Positions 1 through 7,459 of a DNA stretch of 13,083 nt are shown one piece after another. Numbering within the stretch: position 1 is the first letter of the stretch; each line of letters starts with the position of its first letter. The translations under genes were made by a program, and so were the position numbers. The notes below the pieces were generated by a model. That model did not search any database. It saw only the letters and a list, made by a program, of their open reading frames with translations, and was not told where the DNA came from. The DNA comes from TMED14 sp003444795 (GTDB lineage Bacteria; Bacteroidota; Bacteroidia; Flavobacteriales; Schleiferiaceae), in contig CAXBRT010000039.1 of NCBI GenBank assembly GCA_963978445.1, forward strand, positions 1 through 13,083, read 5' to 3'.

Positions 1-2
1 TC

Positions 3-869
3 CCAGGGGCGGTGGATTCTCTGCGCGTTCCAGCGGGCCTTTGCCGCTGCGACGGCCATCCCTATCCCTGGGACTGGTTGAAAGTAGGTTGGCCTGTCTT
101 GCCCGAAAATGAGGGGATCGCCCTCACGGAATGGCTTCTAGACCCATTGCCCTACGAGCCTCGTTTTGTGGAACTTAAAAACATGAGCCCTCAGGTTTTG
201 GAGGTGGGGGCCTTGTTTTTGGCAGATCCGGAAGGGGCAGGATTTTGGCGCCGTTTGGATGAACCAGGGAGTTTCTTGCTTCCAGGGGAGGTGAGGGCCT
301 ACAGCGAGGAGCCAAAGCAAACATCCAAACGCTACCCTTCCGGTTCAGCGCTCCAAATCTGGCCTTCCCAGGAAGCGATACCACCCCTCTCAGAGAAAGA
401 AGGCATGGGGCTTTTTCGGAGCGATGGGTTGCGCCTGGCCGCTGTGGACCCCGAAAAACTTCTTTCTTCTAGCGGGCAAGAGGGAGTCTCTTGGCGTTGG
501 AGTGCGGGAGAACGCTGGGTACTTTCGGGGGATTCAGCCTCACCAGGGCTGCACCATGTATTTGAGGAGGTTCCCGTATCCTGGGGGGCTGTGCGGCTGG
601 AACAGGGGTGGTACGGCGGAAATTTGCGCCCAGTGGTGTCCTATGCGTGGCGCCAAGATGGGCCCTGGTTGGTTCAGGAGCGTTGGACCCAGGCCCACCT
701 CGGCGTGGGTGCCGAATGGACGCAAGGGGTACAGGTCGAGCGAGAGGGACTTTGGGAATGTGGATTGCCCCCAGCCCCCAACGGTGGGGTTTGGCTTTGG
801 GATATCCGTTTCACTTCACCAAAGGGCCACGTGTTCCGTCGAAGCTTTGAAATCCGCCAAGTCCGATAA
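3..869 (+). CDS. Lamin-tail-domain protein, C-terminal part (5' end outside window)
   Basis: The frame is open to the left edge, so the gene almost certainly begins upstream; the GTG at 12 is probably internal. Counting from that GTG, residues 35-75 (LTEWLLDPLP, then RFVELKN and a later ALFLAD) match the opening strand pattern of the lamin-tail (LTD) fold in Bacteroidota surface proteins, typically written as E-x-L-F-D-P-x-P then FVE-x-x-N. The LLPGE turn (about 89-93), LSEKEG (126-131), GVSWRW (158-163) and SASPG (175-179) fit the rest of that domain, which usually ends in a TPG turn. The last 90 residues (PNGGVWLWDIRF, then a charged C-terminus) resemble the FlgD-like Ig domain that follows LTD in such proteins, but are divergent. 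No catalytic residues are visible. The function is unknown; an extracellular structural or adhesive role is inference. Family assignment is by pattern recognition only. Confidence 0.7.
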   Translation, partial: PGAVDSLRVPAGLCRCDGHPYPWDWLKVGWPVLPENEGIALTEWLLDPLPYEPRFVELKNMSPQVLEVGALFLADPEGAGFWRRLDEPGSFLLPGEVRAYSEEPKQTSKRYPSGSALQIWPSQEAIPPLSEKEGMGLFRSDGLRLAAVDPEKLLSSSGQEGVSWRWSAGERWVLSGDSASPGLHHVFEEVPVSWGAVRLEQGWYGGNLRPVVSYAWRQDGPWLVQERWTQAHLGVGAEWTQGVQVEREGLWECGLPPAPNGGVWLWDIRFTSPKGHVFRRSFEIRQVR

Positions 870-875
870 TGCTCC

Positions 876-883
876 TACTTTTG
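876..883 (+). promoter_or_regulatory. Candidate Bacteroidota -7 box for the ureohydrolase gene
   Basis: TACTTTTG matches TAnnTTTG exactly and lies in the 18-base gap after the preceding stop codon. Only four bases separate it from the GTG start, so the predicted transcript would begin at or next to the start codon. I see no convincing -33 TTG at the usual 17-21 base spacing; the nearest, at 847-849, is too far upstream. Read-through from the upstream gene is an alternative. Confidence 0.45.
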
Positions 884-887
884 TGGT

Positions 888-1967
888 GTGAATCTGCAAG
901 ACCTAAAGGCCCAACGCGCCGCCAAGCGAGCGGAACAGGCCACTGACTTTGATCCCAATGGATTGGCCGCACCTGGACAGGTGTACGGACTTCCCTACGA
1001 TGAGCGCTCAGCCGAAGTGGTTATTTTCCCCGTTCCCTGGGAGGTGACCGTGAGTTATGCGGCAGGCACCGCAGCAGGCCCTGAGGCCATGCGCGAGGCC
1101 TCGGCTCAAGTAGACCTCTACGACCCCAGTGTTCCCAACGCCTGGAAAATGGGCCTTTGGATGGCACCAAGTAGCGAAAAATGGGCCTATAAATCGGAGC
1201 GAAACCGCGAACGCGCCGAAGCCTACCTGGAGGCATTGGCAGAAGGCTTGCCCACCGCCCGCCTGGCCAAGAGCCTAGAAAAGATCAACGCAGCGTGTGA
1301 CGCTATGGTCGACTGGGTCTATGCTCAAACCTCCCACTATCTCGACCAAGGTCAATTGGTCGCCCTGCTGGGTGGTGACCACAGCACTCCGCTAGGGTAC
1401 ATTCGGGCCTTAGCAGATCGCTACCCCGGCATGGGCATCTTGCAAATTGATGCGCACATGGACCTTCGGAAGGCCTATGAAGACTTCACGTATTCTCACG
1501 CGAGCATCATGTACAATGCTATGAAGCACGAGGGGATTTCCAAGCTGGTGCAAGTGGGAATTCGCGACTATTGCGAAGAGGAGTTAGAGGTTATGGCCGA
1601 TTTGGGCGAACGCATTTCGGTATACTTTGATCGCGACCTGAAGCAAGCGCAGTTTCAAGGGGCTACCTGGGCTCAGCAGGTTGAAGCCATGGTGGCGGAT
1701 CTGCCGCAGCAGGTCTACCTCAGTTTTGACATCGATGGCTTGGACCCCAAATTATGCCCCCATAGCGGTACGCCAGTGGCCGGGGGATTTGAGGTTGAGC
1801 ACATCCTTTTTCTCGTGGAGCGCGTGATGGCATCGGGCCGATCCCTCATTGGCCTTGACCTTAATGAAGTGGCTCCCGGTCCGGAAGGCGATTGGGATGC
1901 CAATGTGGGTAGCCGATTATTGTACCGATTGTGCAATTTACTCGGGGCCTCTAACGGCCGAATCTAA
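888..1967 (+). CDS. Arginase/agmatinase-family ureohydrolase
   Basis: A cytoplasmic binuclear-manganese hydrolase that probably releases urea from a guanidino compound (arginine, agmatine or similar). The metal-binding signatures are intact: GGDHS (residues 162-166, ligand H165), DAHMD (188-192, ligands D188, H190 and D192) and SFDIDGLDP (279-287, ligands D281 and D283). The PVPWEVTVSYAAGT stretch near residue 50 is the usual N-terminal family segment. At 359 residues it is longer than most arginases (about 300). The extra length sits in a charged, probably helical insert at about residues 100-150, ahead of GGDHS, which I associate with a Bacteroidota clade often annotated as agmatinase or formimidoylglutamase. 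The substrate cannot be decided from sequence. The GTG start is forced: the upstream gene's TAA is in the same frame at 867-869, and the next good methionine lies inside conserved sequence. purQ follows after 48 bases with its own promoter box. Confidence 0.9.
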   Translation: MNLQDLKAQRAAKRAEQATDFDPNGLAAPGQVYGLPYDERSAEVVIFPVPWEVTVSYAAGTAAGPEAMREASAQVDLYDPSVPNAWKMGLWMAPSSEKWAYKSERNRERAEAYLEALAEGLPTARLAKSLEKINAACDAMVDWVYAQTSHYLDQGQLVALLGGDHSTPLGYIRALADRYPGMGILQIDAHMDLRKAYEDFTYSHASIMYNAMKHEGISKLVQVGIRDYCEEELEVMADLGERISVYFDRDLKQAQFQGATWAQQVEAMVADLPQQVYLSFDIDGLDPKLCPHSGTPVAGGFEVEHILFLVERVMASGRSLIGLDLNEVAPGPEGDWDANVGSRLLYRLCNLLGASNGRI

Positions 1968-2003
1968 GCACGACTTTTTCCCTCAAAACCTGTTGGGCTT
2001 CCC

Positions 2004-2011
2004 TACCTTTG
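2004..2011 (+). promoter_or_regulatory. Bacteroidota -7 box abutting the purQ start
   Basis: TACCTTTG is an exact TAnnTTTG match, followed by CCCT and then the ATG at 2016. A start site 4-7 bases after the box would fall on the ATG, predicting a leaderless purQ mRNA. A T-run at 1975-1979 is the only -33-like element and is weak. Confidence 0.55.
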
Positions 2012-2015
2012 CCCT

Positions 2016-2711
2016 ATGAAATTTGGCGTTGTCACCTTCCCTGGATCCAACTGCGACCAGGACATGATCGATACCCTGCGCGACGGCCTGGGCTGCGAAA
2101 CTGTTTCTCTTTGGCACAAGGACCGCGATCTAAAGGGCGTAGACATGGTGGTCTTACCTGGTGGATTTTCCTACGGCGATTACTTGCGTTCGGGTGCCAT
2201 CGCACGCTTTTCTCCCATCATGGAGGAAGTGGTGAAGCACGCGGCCAAGGGCGGGTATGTTTTGGGCGTATGCAATGGCTTCCAAATTTTGACGGAGAGC
2301 CAATTGGTTCCAGGCGCCTTGCTTCACAACGATAGCCACAAATTCATCTGTAAAAACGTCTACCTGACTCCAGCGTCACCGCTTAGTCCCATGACGGCCG
2401 ACCTGAAGGAGAACGGGGTATACAAAATCCCCATTGCCCACGGGGAGGGCCGCTACTATGCGGATGAAGAGACGCTCAAGCGCCTCAACGACCAAGGCCA
2501 AGTCATGTTCCGTTACTGCGAATCGGATGGAGCAATCACTGACGGCGCAAATCCCAATGGCGCCATTCAGAATATTGCGGGCGTTTGCAACGAAGGACGT
2601 AATGTGATGGGAATGATGCCTCACCCTGAGCGCGCGGCGGATGAAAACCTCCTCAACACCGATGGGTTGGCCCTGTTCAACAGCCTGCTGAACCACATGG
2701 TTACGGCCTAA
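2016..2711 (+). CDS. purQ: Phosphoribosylformylglycinamidine synthase subunit PurQ
   Basis: This is the glutaminase subunit of FGAM synthase. It releases ammonia from glutamine and passes it to the small-type PurL for the fourth step of purine synthesis, in a cytoplasmic complex with PurS. It is a full-length class I glutamine amidotransferase of 231 residues, the usual size. The N-terminus (VVTFPGSNCDQD) and LPGGFSYGDYLRSGAIA are PurQ hallmarks. The catalytic triad is visible: C86 in GVCNGFQ, with H203 and E205 in MMPHPER. The IAHGEGRY segment is also typical. A separate PurQ implies that this organism uses the split PurL/PurQ/PurS enzyme rather than the large fused PurL found in many Bacteroidota and in enterobacteria; the partner genes are not in the window. 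A strong terminator follows 24 bases after the stop. Confidence 0.97.
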   Translation: MKFGVVTFPGSNCDQDMIDTLRDGLGCETVSLWHKDRDLKGVDMVVLPGGFSYGDYLRSGAIARFSPIMEEVVKHAAKGGYVLGVCNGFQILTESQLVPGALLHNDSHKFICKNVYLTPASPLSPMTADLKENGVYKIPIAHGEGRYYADEETLKRLNDQGQVMFRYCESDGAITDGANPNGAIQNIAGVCNEGRNVMGMMPHPERAADENLLNTDGLALFNSLLNHMVTA

Positions 2712-2735
2712 GGCAAGAGAATATTCCCCTAAATG

Positions 2736-2767
2736 AAAAACCCCGCGAGGAACTCGCGGGGTTTTTT
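2736..2767. terminator. Bidirectional intrinsic terminator
   Basis: CCCCGCGAG (2741-2749) pairs perfectly with CTCGCGGGG (2753-2761) across a GAA loop. An A-run (2736-2740) and a T-run (2762-2767) flank it, so it has a U-tract on either strand. It sits between the convergent ends of purQ (+) and the T9SS protein gene (-) and should serve both. Confidence 0.95.
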
Positions 2768-2790
2768 GTGTTCATGTAGGGAGGTCAGCA

Positions 2791-5700
2791 TTAATACTTT
2801 ACCATTCGCTGGGTAACGGTAGCTCCCGTTGCCGAGCGACGCTCCAGGACATAGACCCCATTGGGCCATGCGCCTAAGTCGTAGCGGTGCGTTTGCACTT
2901 GGCCCGTACCGGTATGGGCTTCTTCTTGGAGCACCGCCCCAGAGGCATCCAACCAACGAAGGGTATAAGCTTCTCCCGCAGGTACTGCAGTGAGTAGCTC
3001 TACCCATCCATGGCTCGGGTTGGGGGAAAGGTGCAAGGCGTTCACCTCCCACTCATCAATGGATGTTACAGCGATCGGATTGGAGGTGGGGAAACATCCC
3101 AAGCCAAGCTTCAATTGAGCATAGAAAGTGCCAGGAGCTGTCGGTACGTACCAAGGGTTGGTCGCTCCGCTGATGGCATTCAGGTTGGCATCCAGCCATT
3201 GAATGTTCCAGCCGCTTGCTGCCTGTGGACAGTAGAGCGAGTCTCCGCCAAACACTTGAACGGTGGGAACAGGAGGAGCGGCCTTCACTTCAAAACTATC
3301 CGTGCGCTCAGCCGTACAGGTGCTATTCGAATACACATAGGTGAGGTAGTGCCAGCCCAAAGTCAGGGTACTGGGTTGAATTTGGGTGATCGGATTCCCA
3401 TCCAATTCATAGCTACCACCTCCAGGATATCCCCCTGAAGGGGCAAATGGAGCATCGGCTGCACAAACCTCATCCACGTTGAAGTTGAGGAATACGTTGG
3501 GGGCAGCTAAGATCTGGATGGTGGACGTAGCGCTGTTCACACAGCCATTGGTATTCATATACGTGTAGGTAATGGTGTAGGTTCCCTGACCAACAGTCGT
3601 TGGCAAGAATTGGCCATTGCTGACTCCCGTGCCGCTGAATACGCCACCCGCAGGCGTGCCGCTCAAATTGATGGGGGCACTACCGACGCAAACAGCTGAA
3701 TACGTACCTGCCGTCACTACGGGTAGGGGCAAGATATTTGCGATGATCGTGTTGGAGGAAACTTTCTTAGGTGCCGCACAATCTTCCGAAGATGTCACCA
3801 CACAGCGAACGCTATCTCCCGTATTCAAGGTGAAGAAATCGATACTGGCCGAGTTTCCTCCGCGCTGTTGTCCATTCACCTTCCAGGTGTAGACCGGGTT
3901 GGAACCCGCATTTACCGGGCTGGCTGTAAAGGTCAAGGTATCTCCGAGACAAGCGGTTGCGGTATTTGCGCTGATACTAACACTTGGCGTCGACAAGCTG
4001 GCGACACTGAGGTAGCTCGTCTTGGACACCGTAGCGCTTCCTTGGTTATTGGTGACGGTCAAACTCACATTTTTCACCCCTGCAGTGGCATAGCTAACCT
4101 TCGGGTTGTAGGAGGTAGACGTTGATGGGGTACCGCCTGGGAAGCTCCAGGAGAAACTTACCCCTTGACCTGTTCCTGAGAAATAGAAGGAGGTAGACTT
4201 ATTCACACAGGTGGTGGTATCGCTAAAGAAATCCGCTACTGGCGCTGCCACATTTGGAGTCAAAAGGAGGAGCCAGTCCAAGTATATGTTGTTGCCGTTT
4301 CCGCTAATGGCCTCAAACTTGAAGCGCACTTGGCCGGAATATCCTGCGAGCTGGATGGTGTCTCGGTTCCAGTCACTGCTTGAACTAGGCACAAATGCCG
4401 TGGTGATCGCGCTACCCGTGGCAAAGCTGTTGTTGCCCGTCTCCACATACTGGCGGAGCAAATTCCAGGTGCTACCACAATCCGAACTGATGTAGATGTT
4501 CAAGGTATCGGACGCTGCTCCCGTCAAGGGACGGTAGGCCAAATCGTATACAAGAGTGGTTACAGAGTCAACCAAATAAGGGGGAGAAATCAAATCGTCC
4601 TTTTGCCCCGTGCTACCATAGCCAAAGCCTTCAAAAACAGCGCTATAGGCATATTGGCTGCCCACGGAGGAGATGTTCCAACCTTGGCCAAAATCGGGGT
4701 TAACCGTACTCCAACGACCATCCAAGGGATGATTGTCAAATTGCTCTCCCGCGGGAACCTGAATGCCGCCCACGTGGATGTACGAAATGCGCGTGAGCGT
4801 GTCGCTGCCATAGGCGTTGCTTGCGACCAATTGAACCGTGTAGCGACCATTGGCGGTGAAGACGACTTGCGGATCCGAGTCGCTTGAACTACTGCCATTG
4901 ACATAAGTAAAAGTTTGAGGATAGATGGTCCAGCTCCATGCGGTGGGGTAGTTGCTCGATGCGTCGGTCAATGTGACAGTATCCGAGGTGCTGCAGAGGG
5001 CTTGGTGGGAGGTGCTGAAATCCACTTCGGGGCGCTCCTGGAAGAAGGTGGCCAGGGGACTTTCCCAGACTCCTCGGCCGTAGGTGCCTACTCGAATCTT
5101 ACCGGCATTCGACAAAATTTCTATGTCGTTGACAATCGTGTTGGGAAGGCCTTTCATGAAGGGGACCCAATCGGACATAGACGCATCGCGGTAGTAAACA
5201 CCCAGATCTGTACCTATGTACACGAGGCCATTGCTGTTGGGCTGGATGGCAATGCAGTTGGCGGGAATATTTGGCAAGCTACCGCTGCGGTTGTACCAGG
5301 CGCCGCCTGCATTGAACGTTTCATAGACTTTGGTGCCGGCATAGTAGCCCGACTTGCTGATCCACACGTGATTTTCATCGGTAGGGTCAACGGCGATGCC
5401 TGTAATTACCGTGCTGGAGCCCACGTTGGAGGTAATCCAGGTCCAGGTTTGGCCACCATCATTGCTGTAGAAAAGACGCTCATCAATACTTACGTACAGG
5501 ACGTTTGGATTGCTCACCGCCTCAGCAATGCAGTCAATGTTGCTCGAACCTTGAATGTTGTTGGCACTTGTAGCCGTAAAACTGCTTCCCGCATTGGTGG
5601 ATTTCCACAACTTGGTGAATCCGGCGTAGAGGGTGTTGGAGTTGATTCGGCTTGCCAAGAAGGGCGTGACCCAATTACCGGTACCCGCTGGAGGGAGGTT

Positions 5701-7338
5701 GAAAGGAGCATTGAAGGTGATGCCGCGGTTGGTGGATTTGTCAAAGTCACCGTAGTAAATCGAGCGGTACATGGTATTGCCATCAGACGCAGAAATCGCA
5801 CAGTCCATGCCATCTCCGCCGCCCACTTTGTCCCAGCCGTTGTCGTTCAGGTGGGTGCCATTGTCTTGGGAACCGGCTATGGTCAAAAGGGTATCTGCTT
5901 CGGTTGTACCAATCTTGTAGTACTGCGTAATGGAGAGGCCTTGGTTCCGCGCAACCCAACTTTGGTTCATGCCACCGTTGGCAGATTTGTAGACGCCGCC
6001 ATCGCAGCCTGCATACACTTGGCTGGTGCCCGGTTTAAAGGTCATCCAGTGATGGTCTGCATGCACAAAGGAGGCGCCACCTCCTCCATACCAATGGCCA
6101 CTCAATGCAAAACTGGAACCGCCGTTGTTGGAGCGCCAAACGTTTACACCCCCAGTGAGAACGATGTCTTTGTTGAGCGGGGAGACGGCGATGGCCAAGT
6201 CATACCAGGCCTGGCCGCCGGATCCAGAACCGTTTGTGCTCCAGTCCAGGAGGTTGGGGCTTGCCCCGTGACGCTGAGTCCACGTGGTACCGCCATTGGT
6301 GCTTCGGTATACGCCATACAGGCCGTTGTTGTTGGCGCCATATAAGGCATAGACGTAGTTGGTGTCGTTCGCCGTGGTGGCTAATTCCACACGACCTGCA
6401 TTCATGGGCAAACCGCTGGTTACCATGGTCCAGGTATCACCAAAGTCGGTGGACATCCAAATGCGGCCATTGCTGCTGGTGCCAGCAAAAAGCTTGTTCG
6501 TGCCGGGGACTTGAACGAGGCAACCAAAGGTACCTCCCGCTTCAGTGGTCCAGGTAGCGCCACCGTTTAAGCTGCGAACAATTCCGTTTCGAGTGGCTGC
6601 CACCAAGTGGTGCGTGCTGTCTTTGTGCATGGCCATACCCACAATGCGCGCGGATTGCGTCAAGTTGAAGCTCAACCCGGTGGGATTCCATGTGAGGCCG
6701 CCATCGGTGGACTTCATGACGCCCAATAAATAGGTATCACCCGCATCGCGGTCGCCCGTGCCGATGTACATCACCAATGGATTGGTAGGGTCGATCAAAA
6801 TGGCCGAAACGCCAAGATTCGGCAGCAAATCTGTGTTGGTCGACCACGTCAAACCGTCGTCTGTAGACTTCCACAAGCCACCCGCTGGTGCACCCGCAAA
6901 CAAGGTGTTTGGCTGAGTGGGGTGAAAGGCAATAACGTTGACACGTCCAATGCCGTTGAGGAAGTTGCCGTCAAAAGGCCCAACAATGCTCCAATTGCCC
7001 AGGCCCCCTGTAGAGGCCGAAGCGCTTCCTTGGACTCCAGATAGGTAGCCCTGGTAAAGGGACTGAGGAGCAGGTCGATTGCCACTGGGGTATACGCGGG
7101 GCTCCATAAAAGCTTCCCAACGCTTGAACTGCTTCCAGCCTCTTCCTTTTTCGACAGATTTGCCTTCCCAATATTCATTGAAGGCATCGACCACATCGTA
7201 AAAATTCACGCTGGGATCGTTCATCATTTCAACATAGGGAATCTCCTCGTTCAGAGGGCTCTGAGCGGACAATGTGGCGGCGCTCAGAACAGCGAAGGCA
7301 AGAGCAGAAAAGCGGAGATGTAGAGACATGCGGCGCAT
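2791..7338 (-). CDS. Secreted Asp-box propeller protein with PKD, jelly-roll and T9SS sorting domain
   Basis: A very large exported protein of 1515 residues. The start chosen is the ATG at 7338; a second in-frame ATG lies at 7329. Either gives a signal peptide (hydrophobic ALAFAVLSAATLSAQ, cleavage near residue 25), while the longer upstream frame has no signal and runs into clc. Residues of about 30-70 form a charged, W-rich leader with EPRVYPSG that I associate with Bacteroidota Asp-box proteins. Residues of about 70-765 are beta-propeller with eleven Asp-box-like motifs. Then come a PKD domain (about 770-855), a MAM/jelly-roll-like domain (about 858-1027) carrying one more Asp-box-like SSDCGSTW, a second PKD (about 1030-1109), and three or four cysteine-containing Ig/HYR-like modules (about 1110-1420). 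The T9SS type A C-terminal domain (about 1425-1515) has LHLSPNPSHGW, PNGVYVL and a terminal RMVKY. The tail predicts T9SS export and surface anchoring or release. No catalytic residues stand out, so sialidase or protease activity should not be assumed; glycan or protein binding is inference. Confidence 0.93.
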   Translation of the reverse strand: MRRMSLHLRFSALAFAVLSAATLSAQSPLNEEIPYVEMMNDPSVNFYDVVDAFNEYWEGKSVEKGRGWKQFKRWEAFMEPRVYPSGNRPAPQSLYQGYLSGVQGSASASTGGLGNWSIVGPFDGNFLNGIGRVNVIAFHPTQPNTLFAGAPAGGLWKSTDDGLTWSTNTDLLPNLGVSAILIDPTNPLVMYIGTGDRDAGDTYLLGVMKSTDGGLTWNPTGLSFNLTQSARIVGMAMHKDSTHHLVAATRNGIVRSLNGGATWTTEAGGTFGCLVQVPGTNKLFAGTSSNGRIWMSTDFGDTWTMVTSGLPMNAGRVELATTANDTNYVYALYGANNNGLYGVYRSTNGGTTWTQRHGASPNLLDWSTNGSGSGGQAWYDLAIAVSPLNKDIVLTGGVNVWRSNNGGSSFALSGHWYGGGGASFVHADHHWMTFKPGTSQVYAGCDGGVYKSANGGMNQSWVARNQGLSITQYYKIGTTEADTLLTIAGSQDNGTHLNDNGWDKVGGGDGMDCAISASDGNTMYRSIYYGDFDKSTNRGITFNAPFNLPPAGTGNWVTPFLASRINSNTLYAGFTKLWKSTNAGSSFTATSANNIQGSSNIDCIAEAVSNPNVLYVSIDERLFYSNDGGQTWTWITSNVGSSTVITGIAVDPTDENHVWISKSGYYAGTKVYETFNAGGAWYNRSGSLPNIPANCIAIQPNSNGLVYIGTDLGVYYRDASMSDWVPFMKGLPNTIVNDIEILSNAGKIRVGTYGRGVWESPLATFFQERPEVDFSTSHQALCSTSDTVTLTDASSNYPTAWSWTIYPQTFTYVNGSSSSDSDPQVVFTANGRYTVQLVASNAYGSDTLTRISYIHVGGIQVPAGEQFDNHPLDGRWSTVNPDFGQGWNISSVGSQYAYSAVFEGFGYGSTGQKDDLISPPYLVDSVTTLVYDLAYRPLTGAASDTLNIYISSDCGSTWNLLRQYVETGNNSFATGSAITTAFVPSSSSDWNRDTIQLAGYSGQVRFKFEAISGNGNNIYLDWLLLLTPNVAAPVADFFSDTTTCVNKSTSFYFSGTGQGVSFSWSFPGGTPSTSTSYNPKVSYATAGVKNVSLTVTNNQGSATVSKTSYLSVASLSTPSVSISANTATACLGDTLTFTASPVNAGSNPVYTWKVNGQQRGGNSASIDFFTLNTGDSVRCVVTSSEDCAAPKKVSSNTIIANILPLPVVTAGTYSAVCVGSAPINLSGTPAGGVFSGTGVSNGQFLPTTVGQGTYTITYTYMNTNGCVNSATSTIQILAAPNVFLNFNVDEVCAADAPFAPSGGYPGGGSYELDGNPITQIQPSTLTLGWHYLTYVYSNSTCTAERTDSFEVKAAPPVPTVQVFGGDSLYCPQAASGWNIQWLDANLNAISGATNPWYVPTAPGTFYAQLKLGLGCFPTSNPIAVTSIDEWEVNALHLSPNPSHGWVELLTAVPAGEAYTLRWLDASGAVLQEEAHTGTGQVQTHRYDLGAWPNGVYVLERRSATGATVTQRMVKY
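5296..6870 (-). repeat. Eleven Asp-box (BNR-like) protein repeats inside the T9SS protein gene
   Basis: Between residues of about 157 and 681 the protein repeats the pattern S-x-[DN]-x-G-x-[TS]-[WF]. Examples in order are STDDGLTW, STDGGLTW, SLNGGATW, STDFGDTW, STNGGTTW, SNNGGSSF, a variant SANGGMNQSW, STNRGITF, STNAGSSF, SNDGGQTW and a degenerate TFNAGGAW. Each motif normally forms the turn between two strands of a propeller blade. The count is consistent with one large (sortilin-like, ten-bladed) propeller or with two smaller ones; sequence alone does not decide. The DNA itself is not tandemly repeated. Confidence 0.85.
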
Positions 7339-7350
7339 AAAGAGTTCAGT

Positions 7351-7373
7351 AAAAAGGGGGACGTATGCCCCCC
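7351..7373 (-). terminator. G/C hairpin with U-tract between clc and the T9SS protein gene
   Basis: Read on the minus strand this is GGGGGG, a CATACGT loop, then CCCCC followed by TTTTT. The five-pair G/C stem plus U-tract resembles an intrinsic terminator for the aspS-clc transcript, whose last stop is at 7460. It also starts just where transcription from the TATATTTG box (7387-7380) is expected to begin, so it may instead be a 5'-terminal stem-loop of the T9SS protein mRNA. The two roles are compatible. Confidence 0.6.
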
Positions 7374-7379
7374 GGTCCT

Positions 7380-7387
7380 CAAATATA
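7380..7387 (-). promoter_or_regulatory. Bacteroidota -7 box for the T9SS protein gene
   Basis: On the minus strand this reads TATATTTG, an exact TAnnTTTG. The expected start near 7374 leaves a leader of about 35 bases before the ATG at 7338, opening with the G/C hairpin. No convincing -33 TTG is visible 17-21 bases upstream. The rest of the 121-base gap (7388-7459) shows nothing I can name. Confidence 0.55.
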
Positions 7388-7459
7388 ACCCCGACCCTCC
7401 TGCACTTGTTTCTTTGTGTGCTTCTAAAGTAGGGGCATTGTGCCAACGATGGAGGGCAT

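Noticed and set aside
5..900. Overlapping open frames inside the lamin-tail gene, including a long one at 424-891
   Set aside because: Their translations lack family features and are arginine-, proline- or glycine-biased as expected for shadow frames of GC-rich coding DNA; the frame ending at 869 contains the recognisable domain.
1945..1985. GGCC-N6-GGCC followed by a T-run after the ureohydrolase gene, considered as a terminator
   Set aside because: The possible stem is only four pairs, lies partly inside the coding region, and is separated from the T-run by more than ten bases.
2741..2761. GC-rich inverted repeat considered as a mobile-element end or attachment site
   Set aside because: It has a three-base loop, flanking A and T runs and lies between convergent genes, which is fully explained by a bidirectional terminator; there is no transposase or target duplication nearby.
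4915..6345. 476-codon + strand frame antisense to the T9SS protein gene
   Set aside because: It lies wholly inside a strongly supported minus-strand propeller domain, and its sequence shows no domain, signal or motif; it is an antisense shadow.
7426..7450. TTGGCAC on the minus strand between clc and the T9SS gene, considered as a second sigma-54 promoter
   Set aside because: TGGCAC is present, but the -12 position reads CCCC rather than TTGC, so only half the element exists. The associated GGCA-TTG-TGCC inverted repeat is too short to call.
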